From positions 1 through 32,879 of the forward strand of contig JANXUX010000099.1 in assembly GCA_025351965.1 (NCBI GenBank): 32,879 nt of DNA. The letters are read 5' to 3'. Every line of letters begins with the position of its first letter. Position 1 is the first letter of the stretch. The DNA is from Actinomycetes bacterium (GTDB lineage: Bacteria > Actinomycetota > Acidimicrobiia > Acidimicrobiales > Ilumatobacteraceae). Both the position numbers and the translations under genes were made by a program. The notes below the pieces were generated by a model. The model made no database searches, was not told the DNA's origin, and saw only the letters and a list, made by a program, of their open reading frames with translations. Positions 25,672-32,879 of this stretch are shown here, in pieces.

Positions 25672-27149
25672 GCGGCTGCCTCCTCGTGGGCACGTGCTTG
25701 CAGGGCGAGCTTGTCGATCTTGCCGATCGACGTCAACGGCAATTCGGGCACCAGGACCAGGCAGTCCGGTGCCTTGTAGGCGGTCAAGTGCCGCTTGACG
25801 AAGGTGCGTACCTCGTCGAGCGCGACGTCTGCGCCGGGTCGCGGCACCACGAACAGCACACCGATCTCGCCGAGCCGATCCTCAACGGGCACACCGAGGA
25901 TCGCGCTCGCGGCGACACCGGGATGATTGCCGAGGCAGTTCTCGACCTCGATCGGATACACGTTGTTGCCGCCGCGGATGTACATCTCGGTGCTGCGACC
26001 GGCGAGGCGGAGGTTGCCGTCGTCGCCGATCCAGCCGAGGTCGCCGGTGTGCAGCCAACCATCTCGGTCGATGGCCTCGGCCGTGCGCTCCGGGTCGAGC
26101 CAGTAGCCGCGCATGTTCGACCGGCTGCGCATCACGACCGTGCCGATCGCGTCATGACCGGTGCCGGTGACCGGGTTGCCGCTGTCGTCCTCGAGCTTCA
26201 GTTCGACATCGCCGTTCGGGCGGCCGACGGTGGTGCAGATGACCTCGTCGGTGTCATCGAGGCGGGTGCCTGTCGCGACGCAGGACTCCGTGCTCGCGTA
26301 GCGGACGACGACTGGGCAGCGCAGCTTGGTGCGCATCTCGGCGACGAGCTCGGGTGGGACGCGGGATGCGCCGATGCCGGCGACGCGCAGGCTGGACACG
26401 TCGGTGTCGGCGAAGGAGGGGTGATCGAGCAGCAGTCGGTACTGGGTCGGCACACCCTGGGACACAGTGACCCGCTCGTCGCCGATCAGTTGCAGCGCGC
26501 CGGCCGCGGTCCACGGCGACGGCACGATGATGGTCGTGATGACGTGCTCGAGCTCGTCCCAGACCCGGGTCATCGCGCCGACGTGGGCGAACGGCAACGG
26601 CGACAGGCGACGGTCACCCGGAGCGCTGAGCGGCGCCGCGCCGAGGGTCATCGCGCGCAGGCAGTCGTGGTCGAACCAGGCACCCTTGGGCATGCCGGTG
26701 GTGCCGCCGGTCCACACGATCGCGAGCGGATCGGTCGAGGACAGCTGCACGCGACGACGGACCGGGTCACCGTCGGCGAGTTCGGGCAGCGGACCGGCGA
26801 ACGTGTACACCGGCGACGCAACGTGGTTGATGTGCGCGACCTCGCTGGGCCCGAGCCGGGGGTTGATGCCCGTTGCGATCGCCCCGGCGCGCATGACGGC
26901 CTGGTAGGCAACCAAGTAGTCGATGCCGCTGGGCAGCTGGATGCCGACGACATCGCCCTTGGTGACACCGCGCTCGGTGATCAGCCATTCGGCGACGGCG
27001 TCGGCTCTGGCCGCCCAGTCGCGGAACGACAGGCGCGCGCCGTCGTGGACGACTGCCTCGCGGTCACCGTGGGCTTCGACCACAGCGTCGAAGAGATCGA
27101 GCACCGTCTCGAAGTCACCGGTGACCGGCCGCATCGACGCCGGGTCCAT
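25659..27149 (-). CDS. AMP-forming acyl-CoA ligase (second of tandem pair)
   Basis: A 496-residue adenylate-forming enzyme. Motifs are IVWTGGTTGMPKGAWFDHD, RYASTESCVATGT, DGWLHTGDLGWIGDDGNLRL and GRSTEMYIRGGNNVYPIEVE, with the C-terminal catalytic Lys in SIGKIDKLAL. ATG 27149 shares one base with the stop of the alcohol dehydrogenase (TGATG), giving tight coupling. A longer in-frame extension lies in the alcohol dehydrogenase gene and is rejected. It is only loosely similar to the ligases at 24085 and 11801, so the three probably accept different acids. Confidence 0.92.
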   Translation of the reverse strand: MDPASMRPVTGDFETVLDLFDAVVEAHGDREAVVHDGARLSFRDWAARADAVAEWLITERGVTKGDVVGIQLPSGIDYLVAYQAVMRAGAIATGINPRLGPSEVAHINHVASPVYTFAGPLPELADGDPVRRRVQLSSTDPLAIVWTGGTTGMPKGAWFDHDCLRAMTLGAAPLSAPGDRRLSPLPFAHVGAMTRVWDELEHVITTIIVPSPWTAAGALQLIGDERVTVSQGVPTQYRLLLDHPSFADTDVSSLRVAGIGASRVPPELVAEMRTKLRCPVVVRYASTESCVATGTRLDDTDEVICTTVGRPNGDVELKLEDDSGNPVTGTGHDAIGTVVMRSRSNMRGYWLDPERTAEAIDRDGWLHTGDLGWIGDDGNLRLAGRSTEMYIRGGNNVYPIEVENCLGNHPGVAASAILGVPVEDRLGEIGVLFVVPRPGADVALDEVRTFVKRHLTAYKAPDCLVLVPELPLTSIGKIDKLALQARAHEEAAAWTR

Positions 27150-28252
27150 CAGAAGGTGAGCACACCCCGGGCGACCATGCCGGACTCGAGGCCGTGAACG
27201 GCGTCCTTCCAGTTCTCGATCGGGAACGTCTGCGAGACGAGCTCGTCGAGCAGCACCTCGCCGCGACGGTAGAGATCGATGATGCGTGGGATGTCGCGGT
27301 GCGGCGAAATAGCGCCGTAGCGGCAACCGATGATGCCGCGATCGACCTGGACCAGGCGGCCGTAGAGCCCCTTGAACTCGGCCGTCGCGCTCGGAACTCC
27401 GATGACGACGACCGTGCCCTCCCAGTCGAGCGACTCGAGCGCGTTGTTGGTGACGACGGGGTGAGCGACGCAGTCGAACGCCCAGTTCACGCCGCCGCCG
27501 TTGAACGGCCCGCGGAGCATCTCGTCGTTCCACGGGCGCAGCGAGACGATCGCCTCGACGATGTCCTCACGGGTGCCATCGAGGAAGTGTGTCGCGCCGA
27601 ACTGACGGGCCAGGGCTTCCTTCTTCGGCTCGGTGTCGATCGCGATGATGGTCGAAGCACCTTGCACCTTGAGGGCCTGGATGACGTTGAGGCCGACACC
27701 GCCGACGCCGAAAACCGCAGCGCTCTGGCCGCGCTTGACGTTGGCCCGGTTGAAGACCGAACCCATGCCGGTGACGACACCGCAGCCGACGAGGGCCGCC
27801 GAGGTCAGCGGCACGTCGTCGGGGATCTTCACGCACTGGATGTCGCGCACGACCGTGCGCTCGACCATTGCGCTGGTGGCAGCGAAGTTGTAGATCGGCT
27901 GACCGTCCAGCTCGAACGGCTGGGTCCAGTTGCCGAGGGTCTGTCGGCACGCCGTTGGCTTGCCGTCGTTGCAGCGGTCGCAGAAGCCGCAGGCGGCGAG
28001 GGTGGCGATGATGACGTGGTCGCCGACCTCGACGTGGGTGACGGCGTTGCCGACCTCGGCGACGATGCCCGCACCCTCGTGGCCGCACACGCCGGGTGAT
28101 GGCACGGGGTAGAGCCCGCTCATGTAGGAGATGTCGCTGTGGCACAGGCCGGCAGCGGCGATCTCGACGATGACGTCACGTGGGCCCGGTGCGCGCACCG
28201 TGAGTCCGTCGACGAATTCCGTGGTCTTGCCGTCAAAAACAATGCCGCGCAT
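27149..28252 (-). CDS. Zinc-dependent alcohol dehydrogenase (MDR superfamily, class III/NDMA-type-like)
   Basis: A 367-residue medium-chain dehydrogenase. Catalytic zinc ligands are Cys37 in AGLCHSD and His58-Glu59 in GHEGAG. Structural zinc ligands are Cys88, 91, 94 and 102 (CGFCDRCNDGKPTAC). The cofactor motif is FGVGGVGLN, and LVGCGVVTGMGS is also typical. The sequence style recalls NDMA/mycofactocin-dependent actinobacterial alcohol dehydrogenases, which keep NAD tightly bound, but I cannot confirm that. ATG 28252 follows a GGGGG stretch and starts the conserved fold. It is first in the dehydrogenase-ligase-ligase-SDR operon, about 130 bp after the amidohydrolase stop. It probably oxidises a pathway alcohol to the aldehyde used by an ALDH. 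Confidence 0.92.
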   Translation of the reverse strand: MRGIVFDGKTTEFVDGLTVRAPGPRDVIVEIAAAGLCHSDISYMSGLYPVPSPGVCGHEGAGIVAEVGNAVTHVEVGDHVIIATLAACGFCDRCNDGKPTACRQTLGNWTQPFELDGQPIYNFAATSAMVERTVVRDIQCVKIPDDVPLTSAALVGCGVVTGMGSVFNRANVKRGQSAAVFGVGGVGLNVIQALKVQGASTIIAIDTEPKKEALARQFGATHFLDGTREDIVEAIVSLRPWNDEMLRGPFNGGGVNWAFDCVAHPVVTNNALESLDWEGTVVVIGVPSATAEFKGLYGRLVQVDRGIIGCRYGAISPHRDIPRIIDLYRRGEVLLDELVSQTFPIENWKDAVHGLESGMVARGVLTF

Positions 28253-28344
28253 GAGAACCCCCAGGTGTTCAGCGGTGAGTGCCCGACGGTAATTCGGGCG
28301 ACGTGGATCGGCCGCAGCGGAGTCGGGCCGGGTGCAACGAGACC

Positions 28345-28367
28345 GACCCGGCCGCACCGGCCGGGTC
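28345..28367 (-). terminator. GC-rich hairpin after amidohydrolase paralogue 2
   Basis: GACCCGGCCG (28345-28354), a CAC loop and CGGCCGGGTC (28358-28367) form a perfect 10-bp stem with a 3-nt loop. It lies 15 bp past the amidohydrolase stop and has no T-run on the minus strand. It may cause partial termination before the alcohol dehydrogenase operon, or read-through may link the two. Confidence 0.5.
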
Positions 28368-28382
28368 AGATCGACGTGCGTA

Positions 28383-29585
28383 CTACTTCAGGTGATCGAT
28401 GTGCAGCATCTTGATCGCGTTGCCGCGGACGAGCTTGTAGACCGTCTCGTCGGAGAGGTGCGCCATCTGCTGCTCGGCGATCTTCATCGTGTTCGGCCAG
28501 GTGCTGTCGCTGTGCGGGTAGTCGCTCTCGTACGTGACGTTGTCCTCACCGATCTCGTCGAGGCACGTGAGGCCGTGCGGATCGTCGAAGAAGCAGCCGT
28601 AGACGTGCTTGCGGAAGATGTGGCTCGGCGGCTCGAGGACGGTCTCGGCGATTCCGCCCCAGCCCCGGTTCTCCTCCCACACCGTGTCGGCGCGCTCGAG
28701 GATGTACGGAATCCAACCGATCTGGCCTTCGCTGTAGGCGATCTTGAGATCGGGATAGCGAGTGAAGATTCCGCTCATCAACCAGTCGACCATGCTGAAG
28801 CAGCAGTTCGCGAACGTCAGCGTGGAGCCGACGGCGGCCGGCGCATCGGCCGACGTCGATGGCATCTTCGAGCCACTGCCGATGTGCATGTTGATCGTGA
28901 CCTGGTGGTCGTTGCAGGCCTTGAAGAACGGGTCCCAGTAACCGCTGTGGATGCTGGGCAGGCCGAGGTTGGTCGGGATCTCGCTGAAGCACACGGCATG
29001 GACGCCCTTGGCGGCATTGCGACGCACCTCGGCAGCGGCGAACTCGGCGTCCCAGAGCGGGACGATGATGAGCGGGATCAGGCGGCCGCCGGAGAGGCCG
29101 CACCATTCGTCGACCATCCAGTCGTTGTACGCCTGGACACACAGCAAGCCCAGTTCGTGATCCTTGGCCTCGGTGAAGGTCTGGCCGCAGAACCGGGGGA
29201 ACGTCGGGAAGCACAACGAGGCTTCGATCCCATTGATGTCCATGTCCTCGAGCCGCTCCTTGAGCAGGTACGAGCCCGGGCGCATCGTGTCATAGGTGAT
29301 GCCGGTCATCGTGATCTCGTCGCGACCGAAGCCGACGGCGGTGTCGAGGCGGGTCAGCGGACGACGGAGGTCCTCGTAGAACCACCAGTCGACGGGCTCG
29401 CCGGGATCGTTGACGCCGCCGGGGATCGCGGTGAACTTGCCACCGATGAACGTCATCTCCTGGACGGGACGCCGCTCGATCCTCGGACCGACATCGCGGT
29501 ACTTGGCCGGAAGGCGGTCGGACCAGACAGTTGCAGGCTCGATCACGTGGTCATCGACCGAGATGATCTTGGGCAGTTCACGCAT
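28383..29585 (-). CDS. Amidohydrolase_2 family metal hydrolase/decarboxylase (paralogue 2)
   Basis: A 400-residue paralogue of the protein at 14345-15553. The same likely metal residues appear: His in SVDDHVIEP (His13), His in NMHIGSGSK and Asp in TYESDYPHSDSTWP. Long stretches such as FCGQTF.EAKD, LGLPSIHSGYW.PFFKAC and AYSEGQIGW.PYILER are shared. Differences cluster at about residues 35-75 and in the QIY/HVY region, which may set substrate choice. No ribosome-binding site precedes ATG 29585. Instead CTGACA (29622-29617) and TACAGT (29598-29593) form a promoter 7 nt before the ATG, so the mRNA is probably leaderless. Operator copy E covers the -35 box. Confidence 0.9.
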   Translation of the reverse strand: MRELPKIISVDDHVIEPATVWSDRLPAKYRDVGPRIERRPVQEMTFIGGKFTAIPGGVNDPGEPVDWWFYEDLRRPLTRLDTAVGFGRDEITMTGITYDTMRPGSYLLKERLEDMDINGIEASLCFPTFPRFCGQTFTEAKDHELGLLCVQAYNDWMVDEWCGLSGGRLIPLIIVPLWDAEFAAAEVRRNAAKGVHAVCFSEIPTNLGLPSIHSGYWDPFFKACNDHQVTINMHIGSGSKMPSTSADAPAAVGSTLTFANCCFSMVDWLMSGIFTRYPDLKIAYSEGQIGWIPYILERADTVWEENRGWGGIAETVLEPPSHIFRKHVYGCFFDDPHGLTCLDEIGEDNVTYESDYPHSDSTWPNTMKIAEQQMAHLSDETVYKLVRGNAIKMLHIDHLK

Positions 29586-29592
29586 GAGCGGA

Positions 29593-29622
29593 ACTGTAGC
29601 CTGGTTTCTGACGGTGTGTCAG
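29593..29622 (-). promoter_or_regulatory. Predicted sigma-70-type promoter of amidohydrolase paralogue 2
   Basis: On the minus strand CTGACA (29622-29617, -35), an 18-bp spacer and TACAGT (29598-29593, -10) lie 7 nt before ATG 29585. The -35 hexamer falls inside operator copy E, so a bound repressor would exclude RNA polymerase. The same TACAGT hexamer precedes the aldehyde dehydrogenase. Confidence 0.6.
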
Positions 29623-29623
29623 A
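29607..29623. promoter_or_regulatory. Palindromic operator, copy E (one mismatch)
   Basis: TCTGACG-GTG-TGTCAGA differs from perfect symmetry at one inner base. It lies 22 bp before the amidohydrolase paralogue 2 start and overlaps its -35 box. The phosphoesterase on the other side begins about 100 bp away and may or may not be affected. Confidence 0.8.
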
Positions 29624-29721
29624 TTCGGAGATGTACTCGTTTCCGGAATATGTTGCCTGTCCGAAACCGCCGTTCTCCGGTGGCGAGGTCGTCGCCGGAA
29701 CCGATCGAATTGCCGGGTCCG

Positions 29722-30225
29722 ATGCGCGCGAACGTCCTGCTGATCACCGATACGCACCTCGGCCAGGGCCAGGCGCCTCGTCTTGTCGACACACTCGGGT
29801 CACTGCTTTCCGACGTCGATCTCATCGTGCACGCAGGCGACATCACCGACGATTCGATCCTCGAGGCACTGCGGGTGTTCGCGCCGGTCCACGCTGTGCT
29901 CGGCAACAACGATCGCGGCATGGTACTGCCCGAGCGAATCGTCGTCGACGTCGGCGGCGTGGAGGTCGGCGTCGTGCACGACAGTGGCGCCTCCACCGGG
30001 CGCACGGCGCGGTTGCGACGGTGGTTCCCCACCGCTGATGTCGTCGTCTTCGGGCACTCGCACATGCCGTGGCACGTGGTCGACCGGTCGCCGAACGGAC
30101 ACGAGCAGCACCACGTCAACCCCGGCTCGGCCATCCAGCGGCGGCAGGCACCGCGGCGTACTGCAGCGGTGCTGGAGATCGTCGACGGCACCGTGATGTC
30201 GGTGCGGCACGTTCCGTTGAGGTAG
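29722..30225 (+). CDS. YfcE/MJ0936-type metallophosphoesterase (phosphodiesterase)
   Basis: A 167-residue small calcineurin-like phosphoesterase. Metal ligands are Asp10 and His12 (LLITDTHLG), Asp40 (HAGDITDD), Asn63 (VLGNNDRG), His86 (VVHDSG) and His112/His114 (FGHSHMPW). NPGS follows, as in the family. The length matches YfcE, which hydrolyses phosphodiester bonds; the physiological substrate is generally unknown. ATG 29722 is chosen because the fold begins there; an upstream in-frame extension crosses the amidohydrolase promoter. It is 27 bp from the next SDR, so they may form a short operon. A housekeeping role unrelated to the catabolic genes is plausible. Confidence 0.9.
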   Translation: MRANVLLITDTHLGQGQAPRLVDTLGSLLSDVDLIVHAGDITDDSILEALRVFAPVHAVLGNNDRGMVLPERIVVDVGGVEVGVVHDSGASTGRTARLRRWFPTADVVVFGHSHMPWHVVDRSPNGHEQHHVNPGSAIQRRQAPRRTAAVLEIVDGTVMSVRHVPLR

Positions 30226-30252
30226 CGCCCGGCGTCGTATGGTCGCACCCAT

Positions 30253-31032
30253 ATGCTCGATCCTCACGCTTTCCGCCTCGACGGCAAGACCGTCCTCGTC
30301 ACCGGTGCAGCCCGCGGCCTCGGTCGGGCGATGGCCATCGCCTTCGCCGTCTACGGCGCCGATGTCGCGCTCTGCGACAAACTCGGCGACGAGCTGAACG
30401 ACACCAAGGAGACCATCGAGGTGTTCGGCCGCACGGCCACGACCACGGTGCTCGACGTGCGCAACACCGAGGCCGTGAACGAGTGGGTCGGTTCGCTCGG
30501 TGACATCGACGTCCTCGTCAACAACGCCGCCGGCACGTTCCACGGCGCGTTCATGGACGCCAGCGCCAACGCGCAGAAGGCGCTGGTCGACGCGAACTTC
30601 ACGAGCGTCACCAACTTCGTGCGCGCCTGCGTGCCGAAGATGCCGTCGCCGTCGTCGATCATCAACATCACCTCGGTCGAGGCCTACCGCGGTGCCCCCG
30701 GGTTCGGCATCTACGGCGCGATGAAGGCCGCGGTCGAGCACCTCACTCGCACCCTCGCCCTCGAGCTGAGTGAGCGCGGCATCCGCGTCAACACCATTGC
30801 CCCGGACGGTCTTCCGACGCCCGGCGATGGTGAGCTGCTCCTCGGCGAGCACGACGACTACGCCCGCAAGCTCGCTCTCGGCTGGGGAACCAGCGACGAC
30901 ATCTGCGGCGCTGCCGTGTTCCTCGCGTCCGCCGCGAGCCGCTACGTCACCGGATCGACGATCCACGTCGACGGCGGCTCCAATGCCGCCCGCGGCTGGT
31001 CCAAGGACGCCGCAGGCAATTGGATCCCCTGA
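30253..31032 (+). CDS. Short-chain dehydrogenase/reductase
   Basis: A 259-residue classical SDR. TGAARGLG (17-24) is the cofactor motif and an acidic residue follows strand 2 (ALCDKLGDE), suggesting NAD. NNAAGTFHG, INITSVEAYRG and YGAMKAA (catalytic Ser, Tyr, Lys) are intact, and TIHVDGGSNAARGW closes the protein. ATG 30253 lacks a clear ribosome-binding site. A weak TATGGT lies about 9 nt upstream, so a leaderless start is possible. It ends in a convergent arrangement with the next SDR, separated by a strong hairpin. No substrate can be named. Confidence 0.92.
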   Translation: MLDPHAFRLDGKTVLVTGAARGLGRAMAIAFAVYGADVALCDKLGDELNDTKETIEVFGRTATTTVLDVRNTEAVNEWVGSLGDIDVLVNNAAGTFHGAFMDASANAQKALVDANFTSVTNFVRACVPKMPSPSSIINITSVEAYRGAPGFGIYGAMKAAVEHLTRTLALELSERGIRVNTIAPDGLPTPGDGELLLGEHDDYARKLALGWGTSDDICGAAVFLASAASRYVTGSTIHVDGGSNAARGWSKDAAGNWIP

Positions 31033-31076
31033 TCCGCCGGACCGCAACCGCCGGACCGCAACCAGCGGCCGACGAC

Positions 31077-31117
31077 GCTGCTCCATTCGCCACCGTGACG
31101 GTGGCGTATCGAGCAGC
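31077..31117. terminator. Two-tier hairpin between convergent SDR genes
   Basis: GCTGCTC (31077-31083) pairs with GAGCAGC (31111-31117), and the inner CGCCACCGT (31088-31096) pairs with ACGGTGGCG (31098-31106) around a one-base loop in the DNA. A CATT/TATC internal loop separates the two stems. It lies between two convergent genes and fits a bidirectional terminator, although T-runs are absent. A tandem GCCGGACCGCAACC repeat lies just to its left. Confidence 0.6.
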
Positions 31118-31126
31118 CTTGGTGCG

Positions 31127-31900
31127 TCAGGTGCTCCAGCCGCCGCTGTAGCTGAAGAACTGGCCGGTCTGGAATCGGCTCCGGCCGTCGAGCAGCACCG
31201 CGGTGAACTCGGCCAGCTCGTCCAACGAGCCCAGGCGACGCATCGGCACCTGGGCCTCGATCGCGGCTCGGCGCTCCGGGTCGTCGGCCCCGGTGGCCTG
31301 CAGGAAGCCCGGGAAGTCCATGTAGTTCGTGCCGATCGCGTTGACCGTGACGCCGAACTTGGCGTGCTCCAACCCGACGGCGCGCACGAGCGCGTTGGCG
31401 CCGGCGCGGGTGGCGCCGTACAGCGAGACCATCGGCTCGGGCCGCGCGCCGGTGGCGCTGGTGAATACGATGATCTGGCCGCGACCGGCGGCCACCATCG
31501 GCGGCAGCGCCGCCTGCAGCGCGTGGAAGACCATGTCGAGGTTGACTGCCTTCAGCTTCTCCCACTGGGCGAGCGTGGAGCCGAGGAACTTCCCGGTGAT
31601 GATCGAGCCCGTCACGAAGCACGCCGCGTCCAGGCGTCCGAACCGGCTGATCGCGGCGTCGACAACGGCCTGGTTGCCCTCGGCGGTGCGCAGGTCCACA
31701 TCGGTGACCACCTCCACCGTCGCGCCGAGTGCGCCGAGCTCGTCGACCAGCGGCGCGGCATCGCTGGCCGGCACCATCGTCGAGCCGTCACCGGGCAGGT
31801 GCAGGACGAGGTCGTGGCCCGACCGGGCCAGCAGCCGGGCGAGCGGCGGACCGACGTATCCGGAGGCGAGGGTGATCAGGGCTACCGGTCGCTCGTTCAT
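31127..31900 (-). CDS. Atypical SDR-family protein with degenerate active-site motifs
   Basis: A 257-residue Rossmann-fold protein clearly related to SDRs (VNLDMVFHALQAALPPM, FTSATGARPEP, LGSLDELAEFTAVLLDG). Key motifs are altered. The Gly-rich motif reads TLASGYVG in place of TGxxxGxG. The NNAG block reads FVTGS. The catalytic YxxxK is YGATR (Tyr161, Arg165), with Ser149 kept. ATG 31900 is used because it starts the first beta strand; the in-frame upstream extension crosses the hairpin region and is non-coding. It may be non-enzymatic, use another cofactor, or act in a complex with another SDR. It diverges from the class II aldolase-like gene. Confidence 0.85.
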   Translation of the reverse strand: MNERPVALITLASGYVGPPLARLLARSGHDLVLHLPGDGSTMVPASDAAPLVDELGALGATVEVVTDVDLRTAEGNQAVVDAAISRFGRLDAACFVTGSIITGKFLGSTLAQWEKLKAVNLDMVFHALQAALPPMVAAGRGQIIVFTSATGARPEPMVSLYGATRAGANALVRAVGLEHAKFGVTVNAIGTNYMDFPGFLQATGADDPERRAAIEAQVPMRRLGSLDELAEFTAVLLDGRSRFQTGQFFSYSGGWST

Positions 31901-31931
31901 GCCGGAACCGTACGCCACGCGCTGGAACGAA

Positions 31932-31990
31932 TCGCGCCCTCGGGGTCCTGTGGTCCCGCCCTGCGGGACGTACCGCGCCCGAGGGCGCGA
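31932..31990. repeat. Nested inverted repeat (59 bp) in a divergent intergenic region
   Basis: Perfect 13-bp outer arms, TCGCGCCCTCGGG (31932-31944) and its complement (31978-31990), enclose a second hairpin, GTCCCG-CCCTG-CGGGAC (31953-31969). The palindrome CGTCCGGACG follows at 31993-32002. GGACGTACCG occurs twice, at 31966-31975 and 31998-32007, 32 bp apart. It lies between the divergent degenerate SDR (start 31900) and the aldolase-like gene (start 32051). It could be a regulatory cruciform, a transcript structure or a REP-like element. Confidence 0.7.
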
Positions 31991-32050
31991 AACGTCCGGA
32001 CGTACCGGGTTTCCCAGGCGGCGTGCCCGCCGAGAATCTACGATCGGTGC

Positions 32051-32809
32051 ATGAGCTACCCGCTGTTGGACCCGAACGCGTACGAGCCGGAGATCTCTGA
32101 CCTCGCAGAGCTGCGCGCCCATCGCAAGACCCGCCTGGCACTGGGATATCGCATCTTCGGCGCGCTGCGTTGGGGCGCGCTCGGCGACGGCCACATCTCG
32201 GCGCGCGACCCCGAGCGGGCGGACCACTTCTGGCTGGCCCGCTACGGCGCGCCGTTCCACTCGGTGACGGTCGACGACCTCGTGCTCGTCGGGCCCGAGG
32301 GCGCGGTCGTGGAGGGCGCGGGCGGCATCAACCAGGCCGCGCACAACATCCATTGGCCGATCCACGAGGCCCGTCCCGACATCGTGTCCGCTGCGCACAC
32401 CCACACCCCCTACGGCACGCCGTTCTCGGCGCTGGTGGAGCCCATCCGGCCGATCACCCAGGAGGCGTGTGCGTTCTACGAGGACCACAAGATCTTCGAC
32501 GACGAGGAAGTCGACGTGCGCTCCACCGATGGCGGCAAGCGGATCGGCGTCGCCCTCGGCGATGCCAAGGCGATCATCCTGCGCAACCACGGCCTGCTCA
32601 CCGTCGGCCAGACAGTGGACGAGTGCGTCGGCTTCTACGTGATGATGGAGCGCACGGCCGAGGCGCACATGAAGGCGCCGAAGGGCATCCCGATCGGCCA
32701 CGAGGCGGCGAGCCAGGCGTACGAGTCCGTCGGCACGCATCTCGCCGGCTGGCACTACTTCCAGTGGCTGCTCCGCACCTACGTCGACGACCCCAGCGTC
32801 GTCGGCTGA
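32051..32809 (+). CDS. Class II aldolase/adducin-family protein
   Basis: A 252-residue zinc protein of the fuculose-phosphate aldolase/adducin fold. GDGHISARDPE is the N-terminal motif. Zinc ligands His116 and His118 lie in SAAHTHTPYG, and the third His is in ILRNHGLLTVG. The usual sugar-phosphate-binding wording is poor, and actinobacterial members of this branch often sit in aromatic or steroid degradation loci as decarboxylases, hydratases or aldolases. ATG 32051 is used because it starts the conserved domain; it has no clear ribosome-binding site. Its upstream region holds the nested hairpin. Confidence 0.9.
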   Translation: MSYPLLDPNAYEPEISDLAELRAHRKTRLALGYRIFGALRWGALGDGHISARDPERADHFWLARYGAPFHSVTVDDLVLVGPEGAVVEGAGGINQAAHNIHWPIHEARPDIVSAAHTHTPYGTPFSALVEPIRPITQEACAFYEDHKIFDDEEVDVRSTDGGKRIGVALGDAKAIILRNHGLLTVGQTVDECVGFYVMMERTAEAHMKAPKGIPIGHEAASQAYESVGTHLAGWHYFQWLLRTYVDDPSVVG

Positions 32810-32817
32810 TCGTCAGG

Positions 32818-32879
32818 TCAGAAGACGACGTTGCCGATGGCGTGGATCAGCAGGCCGGCGATGCCGCCGACGATGGTCC
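32818..32879 (-). CDS. C-terminal end of an unidentified membrane protein (partial)
   Basis: On the minus strand the last 19 codons read TIVGGIAGLLIHAIGNVVF and then TGA (32820-32818). This is hydrophobic and ends abruptly, as many transporter C-termini do. Too little is visible to name a family. It converges with the aldolase-like gene with an 8-bp gap. Confidence 0.5.
   Translation of the reverse strand, partial: TIVGGIAGLLIHAIGNVVF

Noticed and set aside
25686-27197. A 503-codon plus-strand frame opposite the second CoA ligase.
   Set aside because: The minus-strand ligase has all family motifs; the plus-strand product has none and is low-complexity.
28361-28374. A GGTCAGA half-site of the operator upstream of the alcohol dehydrogenase operon.
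   Set aside because: No matching half-site at the right spacing; it overlaps the GC hairpin.

Overview
The window is very GC-rich, with strong G/C preference at third codon positions. It is packed with F420/FMN-type luciferase-like oxidoreductases, FadD/FadE-type acyl-CoA enzymes, SDRs and 'amidohydrolase_2' proteins, and carries LPxTG-type surface proteins. This points to a high-GC Gram-positive actinobacterium. An Acidimicrobiia (Ilumatobacter-like) origin is my guess from gene style, not something I can prove here. I saw no rRNA, tRNA, CRISPR array, insertion sequence or integrase.

Layout. 1-1969 (+): a luciferase-like oxidoreductase cut by the window edge, then a class C beta-lactamase-fold hydrolase. 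2078-3970 (-): a sortase-anchored collagen-like protein followed on the same strand by a PKHD/prolyl-4-hydroxylase-type oxygenase. 4194-8297: an aldehyde dehydrogenase (-) diverging from a D-aminoacylase-like amidohydrolase and crotonase pair (+). 8334-11769: a lipoprotein (+), a frameshifted molybdopterin oxidoreductase (-) and a small membrane protein (+). 11801-15553 (-): amidohydrolase, SDR and CoA ligase in one operon, diverging from an MFS exporter (15660-16910, +). 16984-17310 (-): a decayed LPxTG protein relic. 17321-18235 (-): a second luciferase-like oxidoreductase. 18302-23206 (-): two acyl-CoA dehydrogenases, SDR, TetR regulator and M20 hydrolase in one tight operon. 23336-28252 (-): alcohol dehydrogenase, two CoA ligases and SDR, with overlapping ends. 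28383-29585 (-): a second amidohydrolase, paralogous to the first. 29722-32809: a phosphoesterase, two SDRs (one degenerate) and a class II aldolase-like protein. The window ends in the last codons of a membrane protein (-).

How it fits together. Five copies of one palindrome, TCTGACG-N3-CGTCAGA (three perfect, one nearly so at 29607, one weaker at 15605, and the first extended to 12-bp arms; see entries), sit in the promoter regions of the main catabolic units. A TetR-family regulator lies inside one of these units. The simplest reading is a local, TetR-controlled regulon. It would import or export, CoA-activate, dehydrogenate, hydrate and cleave a hydrophobic, possibly cyclic or amide-containing carbon source, in the style of steroid or terpenoid degradation. 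The substrate is not identifiable from sequence alone.

The two points most worth a second look are this operator regulon and the pairing of a collagen-like, LPxTG-anchored protein with a prolyl-hydroxylase-like oxygenase.
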